The position numbers and the translations under genes are program-made. DNA of 37,309 nt from assembly GCA_018816605.1 (NCBI GenBank), contig JAHIVS010000693.1:1-37309 (forward strand), in the 5' to 3' direction. Source of the DNA: Pseudomonadota bacterium (GTDB lineage: Bacteria > Desulfobacterota > Desulfobacteria > Desulfobacterales > Desulfobacteraceae). The notes beneath the pieces were generated by a model. That model was not told the DNA's origin, made no database searches, and saw only the letters and a program-made list of their open reading frames with translations. Shown in pieces: positions 6,783-14,523 of the stretch (position 1 is its first letter; each line of letters opens with the position of its first letter).

Positions 6783-7387
6783 ATAAATCACGAGGAAAAC
6801 TGTAATGCACCTATTGTGACACCTTAACAGGTGATGATATATGAAAAGCACACGGTTAGCGAGTTTCCCACGCCAAGCAAGAAATTTGAGTTTTATTCTC
6901 AACAACTCAAAGATATAGGTTAAGAACCTCTATTGGTTTAAAGGGAACAACCTTTATCTCCTCTTTCCCCTCCTAATATGATGAGTGAGTTTTCTCTCAT
7001 CCTTTCTGCCGGCAATAAAAACCTGCACCTTCTCAAACACATTGTCAGTTATCACACCAACCACCCTCAGCAAGAATAGTGAAGCAGACCTATCTTGCAG
7101 CAGAATACCTATTTTCAAGCCTTGGGTATTATTTAAAGCTTTTATGATAAACACTAATCCGAGAAAGCGGTTAAAAATTAATCGATTCGCCTTAAGGCTA
7201 TCGTCTAAATATTAACCGCCATATGCAATTTTTATGAAGTGTTTTTAATTATTTTATGTAAAAAAATATTAATATTGTAATTGTTTCAGAGAGTTATGTC
7301 ATTTCATTCAATGAATGGCACACCCATTGCAGTAAAGGAAACTAACGGCGAAAGCCTTTTATTAACTCAAACAAAGAGGAATTTATC
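6783..7387. other. Long intergenic region before the ZraP-like gene
   Basis: 605 bp without a supportable gene. A small CACCT-TAAC-AGGTG hairpin lies shortly after the methyltransferase stop (about 6820-6833) but lacks a T-run. The reverse-strand 66-codon frame at 6954-7154 has no start context or recognised motif and is not called. AT-rich DNA from 7220 leads to the sigma-54 type element at 7316-7331. A CATTCAATGAATG palindrome lies at about 7305-7317. Confidence 0.5.
7316..7331 (+). promoter_or_regulatory. Sigma-54 (RpoN) -24/-12 promoter
   Basis: TGGCAC (7316-7321), 5 bp, TTGCA (7327-7331) matches the sigma-54 consensus TGGCAC-N5-TTGCW exactly, with GG and GC at the required spacing. It lies 57 bp upstream of the ZraP-like gene. 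E. coli zraP is also sigma-54 dependent, under the NtrC-type regulator ZraR, so this placement fits established biology. Confidence 0.75.
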
Positions 7388-7792
7388 ATGAAAAAAATTA
7401 TTACTACAATATCAATCGTTCTGATAGTTGGTTTTCTTGCAGCCAGTGCGTATGCCTGGGGGTGCGGAGGGAGGTACGGTGGTGGAATGTATGGAAACGA
7501 GCATAACCAAACCGGAAACAACAACGGGGCCTATCAGTCCTTTGAGAATGATACCCAGGCTCTGAGAGACTCCATATCAGCGGACAGGGCAGAGTTAAAT
7601 GCACTGATGGCAAACACCAACCCTGACGCCAAAAGAGCCAGGGCATTGTCTGAGCAGATCAGCAAATCCGAAAATGAACTCAGGGTAAAAGCCCAGCAGT
7701 ATAATGTCTCCGGCATAGGCGGAATGGGATACGGCCAGGGTTGGGGTTGCGGTATTACAGGCCACAACCATAACTTTGCCGGATGCTGGTAG
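7388..7792 (+). CDS. ZraP-like periplasmic zinc-responsive protein
   Basis: A 134-aa exported protein. It has a signal peptide (MKKIITT, hydrophobic core, ASAYA then W at about 22-24). The mature part has a Gly/Tyr-rich stretch, then a predicted helical region (about 50-108, with SISADRAELNALMANTNPD and ALSEQISKSENEL) typical of the Spy/CpxP/ZraP heavy-metal-sensor fold. The C-terminus is Gly/His/Cys-rich (C-G-I-T-G-H-N-H, final G-C-W), suited to metal binding. AGAGGA lies before ATG 7388. ZraP works as a periplasmic zinc-binding chaperone and repressor of its two-component system. A sigma-54 promoter lies upstream. Metal specificity is inference. Confidence 0.8.
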   Translation: MKKIITTISIVLIVGFLAASAYAWGCGGRYGGGMYGNEHNQTGNNNGAYQSFENDTQALRDSISADRAELNALMANTNPDAKRARALSEQISKSENELRVKAQQYNVSGIGGMGYGQGWGCGITGHNHNFAGCW

Positions 7793-7808
7793 TCTATGAT
7801 TATTGACA

Positions 7809-7849
7809 GGATGTAACAGTGAAAAAATTATTCTTCCACTGTTACATCC
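7809..7849 (+). terminator. 13-bp perfect hairpin between ZraP-like and SHOCT genes
   Basis: GGATGTAACAGTG (7809-7821) pairs with CACTGTTACATCC (7837-7849) across a 15-nt loop. There is no clear T-run after it, so it may act as an attenuator or an RNA-stabilising element that sets the ratio of the upstream to downstream message rather than as a full terminator. Confidence 0.5.
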
Positions 7850-7884
7850 ATATCAATTATACATAAAAGAAAGGAGTGCAAAAA

Positions 7885-8154
7885 ATGTGGAATTGTGACT
7901 ACAATGGGGTAGGCTATGGGGCAGGCTACGGGCATTGGTTTTTTGGTGGAGGAATTATAGGCTTTGCCATTACAGGGCTTATCATTACCATTATAGCAGT
8001 CCTGATATTTAAATTGCTCAAGGCAAATCAAGGCAACAGCTCAGGAAACCTTGATAAAAATGATTCTCTCATGATTTTGAAGATGAAGTTTGCCAAAGGC
8101 GAGATCAGTGAAGAGGAATATCAAAACAAAAAAGAAATTCTCAGCACAAATTAG
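7885..8154 (+). CDS. Small SHOCT-domain membrane protein
   Basis: An 89-aa protein from ATG 7885, chosen because AAGGAG lies 8 bases upstream; an overlapping GTG at 7876 lies within that site. Aromatic/Gly-rich N-terminus, one membrane segment (about residues 22-44, GGIIGFAITGLIITIIAVLI), and a C-terminal SHOCT motif: L-K-M-K-F-A-K-G-E-I-S-E-E-E-Y-x-x-K-K-E-I-L. SHOCT segments are short oligomerisation modules at the ends of small membrane proteins, common near ZraP/Spy-like and copper genes. Specific function unknown. Confidence 0.8.
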   Translation: MWNCDYNGVGYGAGYGHWFFGGGIIGFAITGLIITIIAVLIFKLLKANQGNSSGNLDKNDSLMILKMKFAKGEISEEEYQNKKEILSTN

Positions 8155-8219
8155 ATAGTTTGACCTTACCTAAAAAAACTTGGTCATCAAGGACAGTATA
8201 TCGAAAAAGGAAAAATACA

Positions 8220-8543
8220 ATGAAGCCCAAGCAGAAAATACTCGAATTCATTCAGAAGGCCTACGAGGATGGTGATGGGGACAGAACAGCATCAGAAACT
8301 GGTGCAATAACCGATGATGACCGGCTATCCATTCAAGAGCTTTTCGACGGTATGAGCACTGGCACAGCCCGAATCATCATAGAAGAGGAGATGGACAGCC
8401 AGATGGTGGAAGATTACAACATCGAACCTCTTGAAAATAAAGGCCGCTATTACGTCGCCAGAATCGTCCAAACCGATGGCAAAGCTATTCGACGACTATT
8501 GGTGGACAAACAGACCGGCAAGGTTCAATTCGCAGGTCGGTAG
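8220..8543 (+). CDS. Small hypothetical protein with PepSY-like C-terminus
   Basis: A 107-aa acidic protein from ATG 8220 (an AAAAGGA lies about 8 bases upstream). No signal peptide or membrane segment. The C-terminal third (Y-Y-V-A-R-I-V-Q-T-D-G-K then R-L-L-V-D-K-Q-T-G-K-V) resembles the end of PepSY modules, where a strand pair precedes V-D-A-x-T-G-x-V. I do not recognise the N-terminal part. It sits 65 bp after the SHOCT gene and 101 bp before the kinase gene, so it may belong to either unit. Confidence 0.6.
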   Translation: MKPKQKILEFIQKAYEDGDGDRTASETGAITDDDRLSIQELFDGMSTGTARIIIEEEMDSQMVEDYNIEPLENKGRYYVARIVQTDGKAIRRLLVDKQTGKVQFAGR

Positions 8544-8644
8544 ATCGTTTTAAGGCATTGGTTTGTTGATACGAAACAGTTCGCTGGTAATTCAAAATAG
8601 CTTTATTAAAAAATGATCGAAATATTACAAATGATAGGATTAAG

Positions 8645-10573
8645 ATGACCCACGACACAGCAAATTCTTCAAGTACCACTTATTTGTTGGAAGAGGAAAT
8701 GATTATCAACGGTAAGTGGGAGATACAGAACTTCATTGCTAAAGGCGGTAAAGGAGAGGTTTATTTGGCTAAACAGCTAAATTTAGATCGCCAGGTAGCA
8801 CTGAAAATCATGTCCGAAGAATTCATTAAAAGTCTTGATGGTGATGAAGAAGAAATCTCCTCCGAAACTATGCGCTTTCACCGGGAAGTGCAGGTGATGG
8901 CCAGAATGCAGCACCCGAACATTCTCCAGGTATTCGATTTTGATCAGCTTGAAATAAATGGCATGAAAATGGATTATATTGTTATGGAATATATTCCAGG
9001 CCTGACTTTGCGCCAAAAAATGCCGGAAAAAGGCTTTGGACATGACGAAAACAAAGTGAGAACCTGGCTTAAAAAATACTTTTTCCCAATCCTTGATGGT
9101 ATGAAAGCCGTGCATGATAAAGGGGTGGTGCATCGGGATATGAAGCCTGAGAATGTTCTTGTTGATGATGAACTTCCCAAGATTATGGATTTTGGAATTG
9201 CAGGGGGGTATCACTTAAACAATGTGACCCAGGACCATCATATGTTGGGGACAATAACCTATATGCCGGAAGAACAATTTGTCGACCTGGCCCTGACAGA
9301 CGTACGCGTTGACGTATATGCCCTTGGTAAAATACTTTATGAGGTTGTTGAAGGCAAAATGAAAAAAGGGCGGGATAAACCCTTTCACAGTGCTGCTTTG
9401 GATAACCCGCAAACCATTTTTTTTAAAACCCTTGATACAATAATACAACAAGCCACAGCCAAAAATCGAAATCAGAGAACGCCTTCTGTTAAAACTCTCC
9501 ATACTGCATTGGAAGAGCTTGTTATGGATTCTGATGGGAAGGGGAAATCACCAACAGGCCGAGGCCATAAATATTGGAAAAAGTTATTTGTCATAAGTAC
9601 TGCTGTTATAGTCGTTATTGCTGGTGTATGGATAACGCACCATAATTCAGGAAAAATAAAACCATCGCTTGAAGGAAATCATATCATAAGCCAACAAGAG
9701 GTAACAAATCCTCTAAACTTGTCGGAATTTAACGTTAAAACCCCCCAGCCAACATCATCTCCTGGCACCGATAAAATGGACAACCTTCCTGCCGAGTTTT
9801 TAGCCAGCGATGGCATGATGATGATATTGTTAAAAGGAGCAGATGTCTCCATGTCCATTGATGATCCCATGGTATCGGAAGGAAAACAGGTCAAAAAAAC
9901 CGTATCAGTAAAAACATTGTATATGGATCAGACCAAAATCACGAACCATTTATATGTCCAGTTCCTTAATGAGGTTGATGGGATAGAAGTGAAAGAAAAA
10001 TCTGTTTTGCGGAACGGGCAATTGTTACTCCTGCTTGGAGAGGTAAAGGAAGGCTATGAACCTATTACATACAAAGACGGGATTTTTAGAGTTAAATCTG
10101 ATGCTGTTGCAAAACCAGTCGTACGGGTTACACCTGTCGGAGCAATTGCATATGCACGGTTTTACGGAAGGTCTCTGCCCTTGATGGCGCAGTGGTGGCT
10201 TGCCGTTCAAGCCGGTCATGACCCAACTTCACTGATAGATACGTCTCCTCCCTCCCAACCTAAAAAAAGAGAGTGGAATGGAATGTGGATGATGCAGGGC
10301 CAAAACCCCGAACCTGAGCCCTTAAGCGATCCTCCGGAATTTGGCATTCAATCAGTTATCGAAACCACAGTCAACAATGCCGGCATTCAGGGACTTGAGC
10401 AAAATGTGAATGAATGGACGATGACTATCTCTCCAGATGGCACTCCAAAATTTCATGTTCACGGCGGCGTCGGTGAATTGGATCACAATGAAGCTTATCT
10501 TGAACGCCAACATTGGGAAGCCTTTTCCAGCGTCGGTTTTAGAACCGTTTTAAATCTATCTGGAGAAAAATAA
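8645..10573 (+). CDS. Membrane Ser/Thr protein kinase fused to an extracytoplasmic FGE-sulfatase-like domain
   Basis: A 642-aa protein. Residues 23-295 are a Hanks-type kinase: Gly-loop [10 protein letters not shown], lysine K54 in VALKIM, catalytic loop HRDMKPEN with D165, DFG at 182-184 and MPEEQ in the activation segment. The expected residues are present, so it should be active. One membrane span follows (about 313-331). Residues about 385-640 resemble the formylglycine-generating-enzyme/SUMF1 fold: [14 protein letters not shown] near the start, P-V-x-x-V-x-x-x-x-A-x-A-Y-A in the middle, N-V-N-E-W and G-F-R near the end. This outer part is probably a ligand-sensing or structural domain rather than an enzyme. 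The PP2C gene starts two bases after the stop codon, giving a kinase/phosphatase pair. Confidence 0.88.
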   Translation: MTHDTANSSSTTYLLEEEMIINGKWEIQNFIAKGGKGEVYLAKQLNLDRQVALKIMSEEFIKSLDGDEEEISSETMRFHREVQVMARMQHPNILQVFDFDQLEINGMKMDYIVMEYIPGLTLRQKMPEKGFGHDENKVRTWLKKYFFPILDGMKAVHDKGVVHRDMKPENVLVDDELPKIMDFGIAGGYHLNNVTQDHHMLGTITYMPEEQFVDLALTDVRVDVYALGKILYEVVEGKMKKGRDKPFHSAALDNPQTIFFKTLDTIIQQATAKNRNQRTPSVKTLHTALEELVMDSDGKGKSPTGRGHKYWKKLFVISTAVIVVIAGVWITHHNSGKIKPSLEGNHIISQQEVTNPLNLSEFNVKTPQPTSSPGTDKMDNLPAEFLASDGMMMILLKGADVSMSIDDPMVSEGKQVKKTVSVKTLYMDQTKITNHLYVQFLNEVDGIEVKEKSVLRNGQLLLLLGEVKEGYEPITYKDGIFRVKSDAVAKPVVRVTPVGAIAYARFYGRSLPLMAQWWLAVQAGHDPTSLIDTSPPSQPKKREWNGMWMMQGQNPEPEPLSDPPEFGIQSVIETTVNNAGIQGLEQNVNEWTMTISPDGTPKFHVHGGVGELDHNEAYLERQHWEAFSSVGFRTVLNLSGEK

Positions 10574-10574
10574 T

Positions 10575-11291
10575 ATGACTGTTGAGAACAACGGAGCTTG
10601 GGGGAAAAGCCACACTGGTTGCAAACGAAAAAGCAATGAAGACAGATATCTAATAAAAATAGTTTCAGAGATCAGTATCCTTGCCGTAGCTGACGGAATG
10701 GGGGGCCTTCCTGGTGGAGAAATAGCTGCACAGATAGTTATAGATACATTCCAGGAACATGTTTTTTCTAAAACAGACCTGGAAACAGATCTAAAAACAG
10801 TCCTTTTAACAGCAGAAAAAAAGATACTCCAAAAAATCCAAGAAAATCCAAAACTTGAGGGCATGGGTACGACAGCAACTGCGGCTGCTGTATATCAAAG
10901 TAAAGTCTTTTGGATTCACATTGGTGATAGCAGACTATACCTGTTGCGCAATAAAAAAATTAAGCAGATCACAAAAGATCATACTTTTATTCAAGACCTT
11001 ATTGATGACGGAACTCTTAGCCCGGAACAAGCATATAAACATCCTTTAAAAAATATGCTTGACCAATGTCTGGGGTGTGATGACAGTGAATCGGATTGCG
11101 GTATTTTTCAAATCAAGAAAAATGATCGATTACTTCTATGCACAGATGGCCTTACAAAGCATCTGCCTGACTCTCAAATAGAATCCATTATGGCAATAAA
11201 CTCAATTCACGAGGCAGGCAGGCAATTGATTGAAGAGTCATTAAAAATGGGCGGTTCTGACAATATCACTATTGTCATAAAAAATTTTTAG
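10575..11291 (+). CDS. PP2C-type protein phosphatase
   Basis: A 238-aa PPM/PP2C phosphatase with its metal-binding motifs intact: K-R-K-S-N-E-D-R near the N-terminus, VADGMGGLPGGE, MGTTATAA, IGDSRLYLLR, LLCTDGL and the final GGSDNITIVI. It is expected to be cytosolic and Mn/Mg dependent and to reverse phosphorylation by the kinase encoded directly upstream (ATG two bases after the kinase stop). This is the usual bacterial PknB/PstP-like arrangement. A degraded fragment of a paralogue lies downstream at 11662-11799. Confidence 0.92.
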   Translation: MTVENNGAWGKSHTGCKRKSNEDRYLIKIVSEISILAVADGMGGLPGGEIAAQIVIDTFQEHVFSKTDLETDLKTVLLTAEKKILQKIQENPKLEGMGTTATAAAVYQSKVFWIHIGDSRLYLLRNKKIKQITKDHTFIQDLIDDGTLSPEQAYKHPLKNMLDQCLGCDDSESDCGIFQIKKNDRLLLCTDGLTKHLPDSQIESIMAINSIHEAGRQLIEESLKMGGSDNITIVIKNF

Positions 11292-11466
11292 TATGGGCAA
11301 ACAATTACTTTGGGGTCAAGTTTGTTTTTAGGTATATTATTTAAATTTTGAATTGGTTTACCATTTTCTATAGATTCTCAGACAACTCGTTCAATTCCAT
11401 TGCTTTGGTGAGGGTCGCGTTCCTGTGGTTTCTTTTGAAAAAAGAGAACAGGAGCAATGAAGCAAG

Positions 11467-11658
11467 ATGATGATGAAGGATGCCATGGGAGAGTATCATT
11501 TTTATCCAGAGTGGTATCCAGTGTATAAAAACTGGACAATCGGATATGCTCACCCCCCATTCAAACCAGTGGAAATGCCCACGAGGTGTGATTGTCAAAA
11601 GACGGACGTGGTAAAAGTTTGGAATTGTCAAACGGATCCAGATTGGGACGGGTGGTAA
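11467..11658 (+). CDS. Doubtful small ORF, aromatic-rich, 63 aa
   Basis: An open frame from ATG 11467 coding 63 residues rich in Trp, Tyr and Pro (E-Y-H-F-Y-P-E-W-Y-P-V-Y) with a C-x-C pair. A GGAG lies about 14 bases upstream, too far to be convincing. It is separated by one TAA from, and in the same frame as, the PP2C-like remnant that follows. It may be chance, a decayed gene part or a true small protein. I recognise no family. Confidence 0.25.
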   Translation: MMMKDAMGEYHFYPEWYPVYKNWTIGYAHPPFKPVEMPTRCDCQKTDVVKVWNCQTDPDWDGW

Positions 11659-11661
11659 AAA

Positions 11662-11799
11662 AGTCCAGAACAATCGTATAAACACCCTTTAAAAAATATA
11701 CTTGACCAATGTCTGGGGTGTGATGACAGTGAATCGGCAAAGGGAGTTTTCAAAATTCTGTGTCATCGGTTAAGCATTACAAGTTGCCTGGCCGATTAG
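11662..11799 (+). pseudogene. Remnant of a paralogous PP2C phosphatase gene
   Basis: Codons from 11662 read S-P-E-Q-S-Y-K-H-P-L-K-N-I-L-D-Q-C-L, nearly identical to S-P-E-Q-A-Y-K-H-P-L-K-N-M-L-D-Q-C-L of the PP2C gene at about 11020-11116. The nucleotide match runs for about 95 bp, with scattered mostly silent differences, then diverges to a TAG at 11797-11799. All other phosphatase motifs are absent. This is a decayed piece of a duplicated or diverged PP2C gene, not a functional gene. Confidence 0.75.
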
Positions 11800-11923
11800 C
11801 GGAAGTGGAAGTCAGGCCCTGAGAATGGGCGCAACAAACACTGCTCGTCGGAAGGGGTTGGCTTCCGCTGGAGCGGGTCCACCATAAAACAAAATCGCTC
11901 TGAGCGACAAAACAAATCATTTT
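11800..11923. other. GC-rich, potentially structured patch
   Basis: Between the PP2C remnant and ynfA lies a stretch clearly richer in GC than its surroundings. GCGGAAG (about 11799-11805) can pair with CTTCCGC (about 11863-11869), enclosing a GCCC/GGGC mini-hairpin. A TCGCT-CTG-AGCGA hairpin follows at about 11896-11908. I matched it to no tRNA, riboswitch or integron site. It may be debris of a mobile element or an unknown RNA. Confidence 0.3.
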
Positions 11924-12262
11924 TTAGCTCCTCGGCCAATACATTATTACTGTAACTCCAATTAATGCAATAAAACCACCGATCAAATCAAATTTATCTG
12001 GTTTGATGCCATCTATTCCCCATCCCCATATAATGGATAAGACAATAAAAACACCACCATAAGCAGCATAAACTCGACCAAAATTAGCTGGCTGTAATGT
12101 AGGAATGATACCGTAGGCAATCAGTACAATTGCCCCGATGATTGCATAACTTAATGGTTTTCCTTCCCGTATCCAAAGCCAGATCAGATACCCTCCTCCT
12201 ATTTCAAACAAGCCTGCAATTAAAAAATAGAATATGGATTTTGCAATTGTTAAGGTTTCCAT
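11924..12262 (-). CDS. ynfA: YnfA family (UPF0060) small membrane protein
   Basis: A 112-aa protein from ATG 12262, which gives the normal YnfA length of about 108 aa. Four membrane segments; conserved family features include [12 protein letters not shown], the [17 protein letters not shown] block and a C-terminal I-G-x-x-x-I-x-W-P-R. YnfA belongs to the small multidrug resistance (SMR)-like fold; efflux of toxic cations has been reported for some members, but the physiological role is open. It stands alone on the minus strand with its own 5' region, so it is not clearly part of the neighbouring operon. Confidence 0.9.
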   Translation of the reverse strand: METLTIAKSIFYFLIAGLFEIGGGYLIWLWIREGKPLSYAIIGAIVLIAYGIIPTLQPANFGRVYAAYGGVFIVLSIIWGWGIDGIKPDKFDLIGGFIALIGVTVIMYWPRS

Positions 12263-12440
12263 TCTTAGTGTTGTTTTAATACCTAATCTAAAATGATTAT
12301 GAGAATAATATTTCGATTGCCGTGGACAGACCAATCAAATCATCATCAATACAATGTTAATCATGTCGCACATTTATAATAACCAGCTACAAGCAGCAAA
12401 TATATCTCAAATTTTCAACCCTTTATCAAGTCTACCTTCA

Positions 12441-12503
12441 AAAGAAATGGCCAATTGAGAAATCGTCAAAGACCAGTTTTGAATCGGCATTGTCCATTTC
12501 TTT
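12441..12503 (-). terminator. 10-bp inverted repeat after the long minus-strand operon (possible terminator)
   Basis: AAAGAAATGG (12441-12450) and CCATTTCTTT (12494-12503) are perfectly complementary across 43 bp. The repeat lies 9 bases beyond the DUF1566 stop on the minus strand, and the 3' arm on that strand ends in a short T-run (TTTT). The loop is large, so terminator function is uncertain. Confidence 0.35.
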
Positions 12504-12511
12504 AACTATAT

Positions 12512-13180
12512 TTAATGATTACACCTAACTGCCCGCACAAAACTCACAAGATTATTGTCTCCCCAGAAAATAGTTCCCTCAAAGAAATCAACCAGCCACC
12601 TCGCACCATCAGTTGCACTATCCGAACTCCACACCCATTTTTGTTTTGAATTAAAATCAGGATGGATATACAGACTGTTCGCACTTTGTTCCTGGCTTAA
12701 AATGGTTATAAGTTCATGCAATGTTGGCATCCGCCAGTCATTGTGCCCGGCAATTTTATCTTCATTCAATTTTTCAATGTATTTTTTTACGCCGGTATAA
12801 GGCATAAGATCGTTTGAGCCTGATTGTTGCCACATAAGACCGGTGATTTTATCTGTAACGGTACCACCATTGCCTCTTGTATATTTCTGCGTGAAAAATT
12901 TTATAGGACGTCCGTAATTGGTTAAACCCAACTCGGCCTTAATGTTTTTTTTAGAAATAGTTGCGGGCTGCTTTCGTATAGGGCAGAAGGTCTGGTTTAT
13001 CTGTTGTGAATCAATCAAAATTTCATTTGTAAAAAATCTTTGATCAATAATTTGCCATAAAATTAGAGCAATAGTAAAAAACAATAATACTTTAATTGAA
13101 TTTTTCACAAGGAATATTTGTTCCCGGATGTGACCACCCATGGTGGATTTATTCAAGCATTCACTAACATGGACTCCCAT
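12512..13180 (-). CDS. DUF1566 (Lcl_C) domain protein, membrane-anchored
   Basis: A 222-aa protein with a basic N-terminus and one membrane span (about 27-45), then an extracytoplasmic domain. The domain has the DUF1566 hallmarks GGTVTDKITGLMWQQ, a central AGHNDWRMPTLHEL, a W-V-W-S-S-D block and a terminal FVRAVRC. Cys pairs (one near residue 66, one at the penultimate turn) may form a disulfide. DUF1566 has a C-type-lectin-like/FGE-like fold whose role is not established. It starts 28 bp after the thioredoxin-like gene, so it is the probable last gene of the long operon. ATG 13180 has only a weak ribosome site; a second ATG at codon 14 is possible. Confidence 0.8.
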   Translation of the reverse strand: MGVHVSECLNKSTMGGHIREQIFLVKNSIKVLLFFTIALILWQIIDQRFFTNEILIDSQQINQTFCPIRKQPATISKKNIKAELGLTNYGRPIKFFTQKYTRGNGGTVTDKITGLMWQQSGSNDLMPYTGVKKYIEKLNEDKIAGHNDWRMPTLHELITILSQEQSANSLYIHPDFNSKQKWVWSSDSATDGARWLVDFFEGTIFWGDNNLVSFVRAVRCNH

Positions 13181-13208
13181 GGCTTAAAAAAAGTTCCATA
13201 AACTACAA

Positions 13209-13679
13209 TTAAATTGTCTTGGCGTAGTCAGAAAAGGACATTTTTTGATAGCTGTCAGTATGGATAAATTTAATCATTTTTAGAAAGATTTCCGGTTCAA
13301 CATATCCCGATATTCCATCAATCTTATTGGAATCAGATCCTAAAAAGAAGAATGCAGGCACGCCTCGAACACCGAATTTTTTGGCAAGTTTTTTTTCAAT
13401 GTCGGAATTTGCGGAAATATTAATATAATTATCATTTAAGTAGGTAACCACTTTTTGATTTTTAAAAGTTGTTTTTTCCAACAGTTTGCAGTACTTGCAC
13501 CAATCCGCATGAAAATATAATAAAATTTTTTTGTTCTGTTTCCTGGCCTGCGACAACCCTTCATCATATTTGTTCCATTTTATCTCATCAATGGCCATGG
13601 CTTCGGTGTTCAGGCCGATAAATCCCGTCATAAATATAAAAAGATAAAGTGTCAGTTTAAAAACAAGGTTTTTCTTCAT
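13209..13679 (-). CDS. Exported thioredoxin-like protein (DsbD-gamma/thioredoxin_7 type)
   Basis: A 156-aa protein from ATG 13679; AGGAT lies 8 bases upstream, while the ATG two codons earlier is too close to it. A signal peptide (to about residue 28, ending EAMA) is followed by a thioredoxin fold with the active site HADWCKYCK and the cis-proline loop RGVPAFFF. The layout matches small periplasmic thiol reductases or oxidases. It follows the DUF1573 selenoprotein candidate by 95 bp, so a redox partnership with that protein's Sec-Gly-Cys motif is plausible but unproven. Confidence 0.87.
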   Translation of the reverse strand: MKKNLVFKLTLYLFIFMTGFIGLNTEAMAIDEIKWNKYDEGLSQARKQNKKILLYFHADWCKYCKLLEKTTFKNQKVVTYLNDNYINISANSDIEKKLAKKFGVRGVPAFFFLGSDSNKIDGISGYVEPEIFLKMIKFIHTDSYQKMSFSDYAKTI

Positions 13680-13703
13680 TATCAAATCCTATAACGTGTA
13701 ATG

Positions 13704-13737
13704 GGGGGAATTATCATATAATAATTCCCCCTTTTTT
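13704..13737 (+). terminator. Intrinsic terminator-like hairpin, plus-strand orientation
   Basis: GGGGGAATTAT (13704-13714), loop CATATA, ATAATTCCCCC (13721-13731), then TTTTTT (13732-13737). The stem is 11 bp and perfect. The T-run follows on the plus strand although both flanking genes are on the minus strand. In the minus direction the hairpin still forms but has no U-run and could only attenuate or protect RNA ends between the DUF1573 and thioredoxin genes. Confidence 0.65.
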
Positions 13738-13774
13738 AAAGAAACTCACTTCAAACAGATAGAATCTGACTTAG

Positions 13775-14497
13775 CTAATCAGCTTTAGGTTTCTCCCGAA
13801 TAAGGCCATTGATATTTAATGTGATCTTGGGCTTGATTTTGCTGTCTGTCACCAGTTCGATCTCTTCATTGTAGTATCCCTTATCTTTCTTTAAATTCTT
13901 AAATTCAATTTCATATTCTGTTTTATCAGATGTGTTTATTTTCTTGAGTTGATAGCTGAAATTTGATTTTTCAACTGCAAGGATATCCAGAATTTTGAAT
14001 GGGTATTCTTCTTCAGGTATTATCTTTGCTGTCATTTGAAGCTCCTGCCCTTCAATGCCGACCAAACTAATTCTTTCCGGGATAATTGTAACAAATTTTG
14101 TTACGTTCCCTGCAATCGTCAAATGTATTTTGGGATTCATTTCATCATTGGTCAGTACGGTGATTTTTTTCTTAAGCAATTTACCGCCTGAACCATCAGT
14201 TTTAACTTTTATATAAATTTTTCCTTCTTCACCGGAAGGAATTTGCTTCGGATAAGAAGCGGCTGTGCACCCTCAGGTGGTTTCTACTTTTTCAATTTTT
14301 AAAAGAGCATCCCCCTTGTTTTTTACGACAAATTCATGAGTAACCTCTGTGCCGTCAAGGACAGGCGAAAATTGATAATCAGGATTAGATATAACTGCAC
14401 TGGGTTTGTTTTGAGTCGTCTTTTCTTCCGCAACCACTACATTGCATAAAATAAAAATACTGCAAAAGACCAAAAGCAGTTTTAAAAATTGTCTCAT
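13775..14497 (-). CDS. DUF1573 periplasmic protein with in-frame UGA (predicted selenocysteine U75)
   Basis: Reading through one TGA (14275-14273) gives a single 240-aa protein. It has a signal peptide (about 1-23) and then a DUF1573 Ig-like domain: H-E-F-V-V-K-N-K-G-D-A-L-L-K-I-E-K-V. In this family the strand is followed by the conserved C-G-C-T; here it reads U-G-C-T (U75, C77). Downstream the same frame continues with typical sequence through P-S-G-E-E-G-K-I and L-K-K-K-I-T-V-L-T-N-D to 13775. A strong AAGGAGG precedes ATG 14497, and the second half has no start site of its own. Sec replacing the first Cys of a conserved motif is the classic selenoprotein signature. It lies 26 bp after the P1B ATPase gene. 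A redox or metal-handling role in the periplasm is inference. Confidence 0.83.
14221..14275 (-). promoter_or_regulatory. UGA codon with candidate bSECIS hairpins
   Basis: On the minus strand the TGA (14275-14273) is followed by two possible hairpins. The nearer is GCTTC-TTATCC-GAAGC (14260-14245); its loop starts 17 nt after UGA but lacks the expected G. The farther is TTCCTTC-CGGTGAA-GAAGGAA (14241-14221), a perfect 7-bp stem whose loop has G in second place; it starts 38 nt after UGA, at the edge of the usual range. Which one acts, if either, cannot be decided by eye. Confidence 0.5.
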
Positions 14498-14523
14498 TAA
14501 AAAAATACCTCCTTAATATAAAT

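Noticed and set aside
6780..6830. TGA at the methyltransferase end as a further selenocysteine codon
   Set aside because: Read-through adds only about 14 residues with no Cys/Sec redox context, and the protein already has normal length.
6954..7154. 66-codon minus-strand frame ending in basic residues as a gene
   Set aside because: No ribosome site, no recognised motif, and a competing frame on the other strand of similar length; treated as noncoding.
11799..11890. tRNA-Sec or other tRNA in the GC-rich patch (sequence ends near TCCACCA)
   Set aside because: No T-loop GGTTCGA-like sequence, no consistent acceptor and anticodon stems, no UCA anticodon in place.
11799..11910. Integron attC site next to a small efflux-type gene
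   Set aside because: No GTTRRRY core or paired simple sites, and the adjacent ynfA gene faces the patch in a normal chromosomal arrangement.
13775..14179. Separate 134-aa gene for the second half of the DUF1573 protein
   Set aside because: No ribosome site, no signal peptide and the same frame as the upstream half; the split falls exactly on the conserved CGCT motif.
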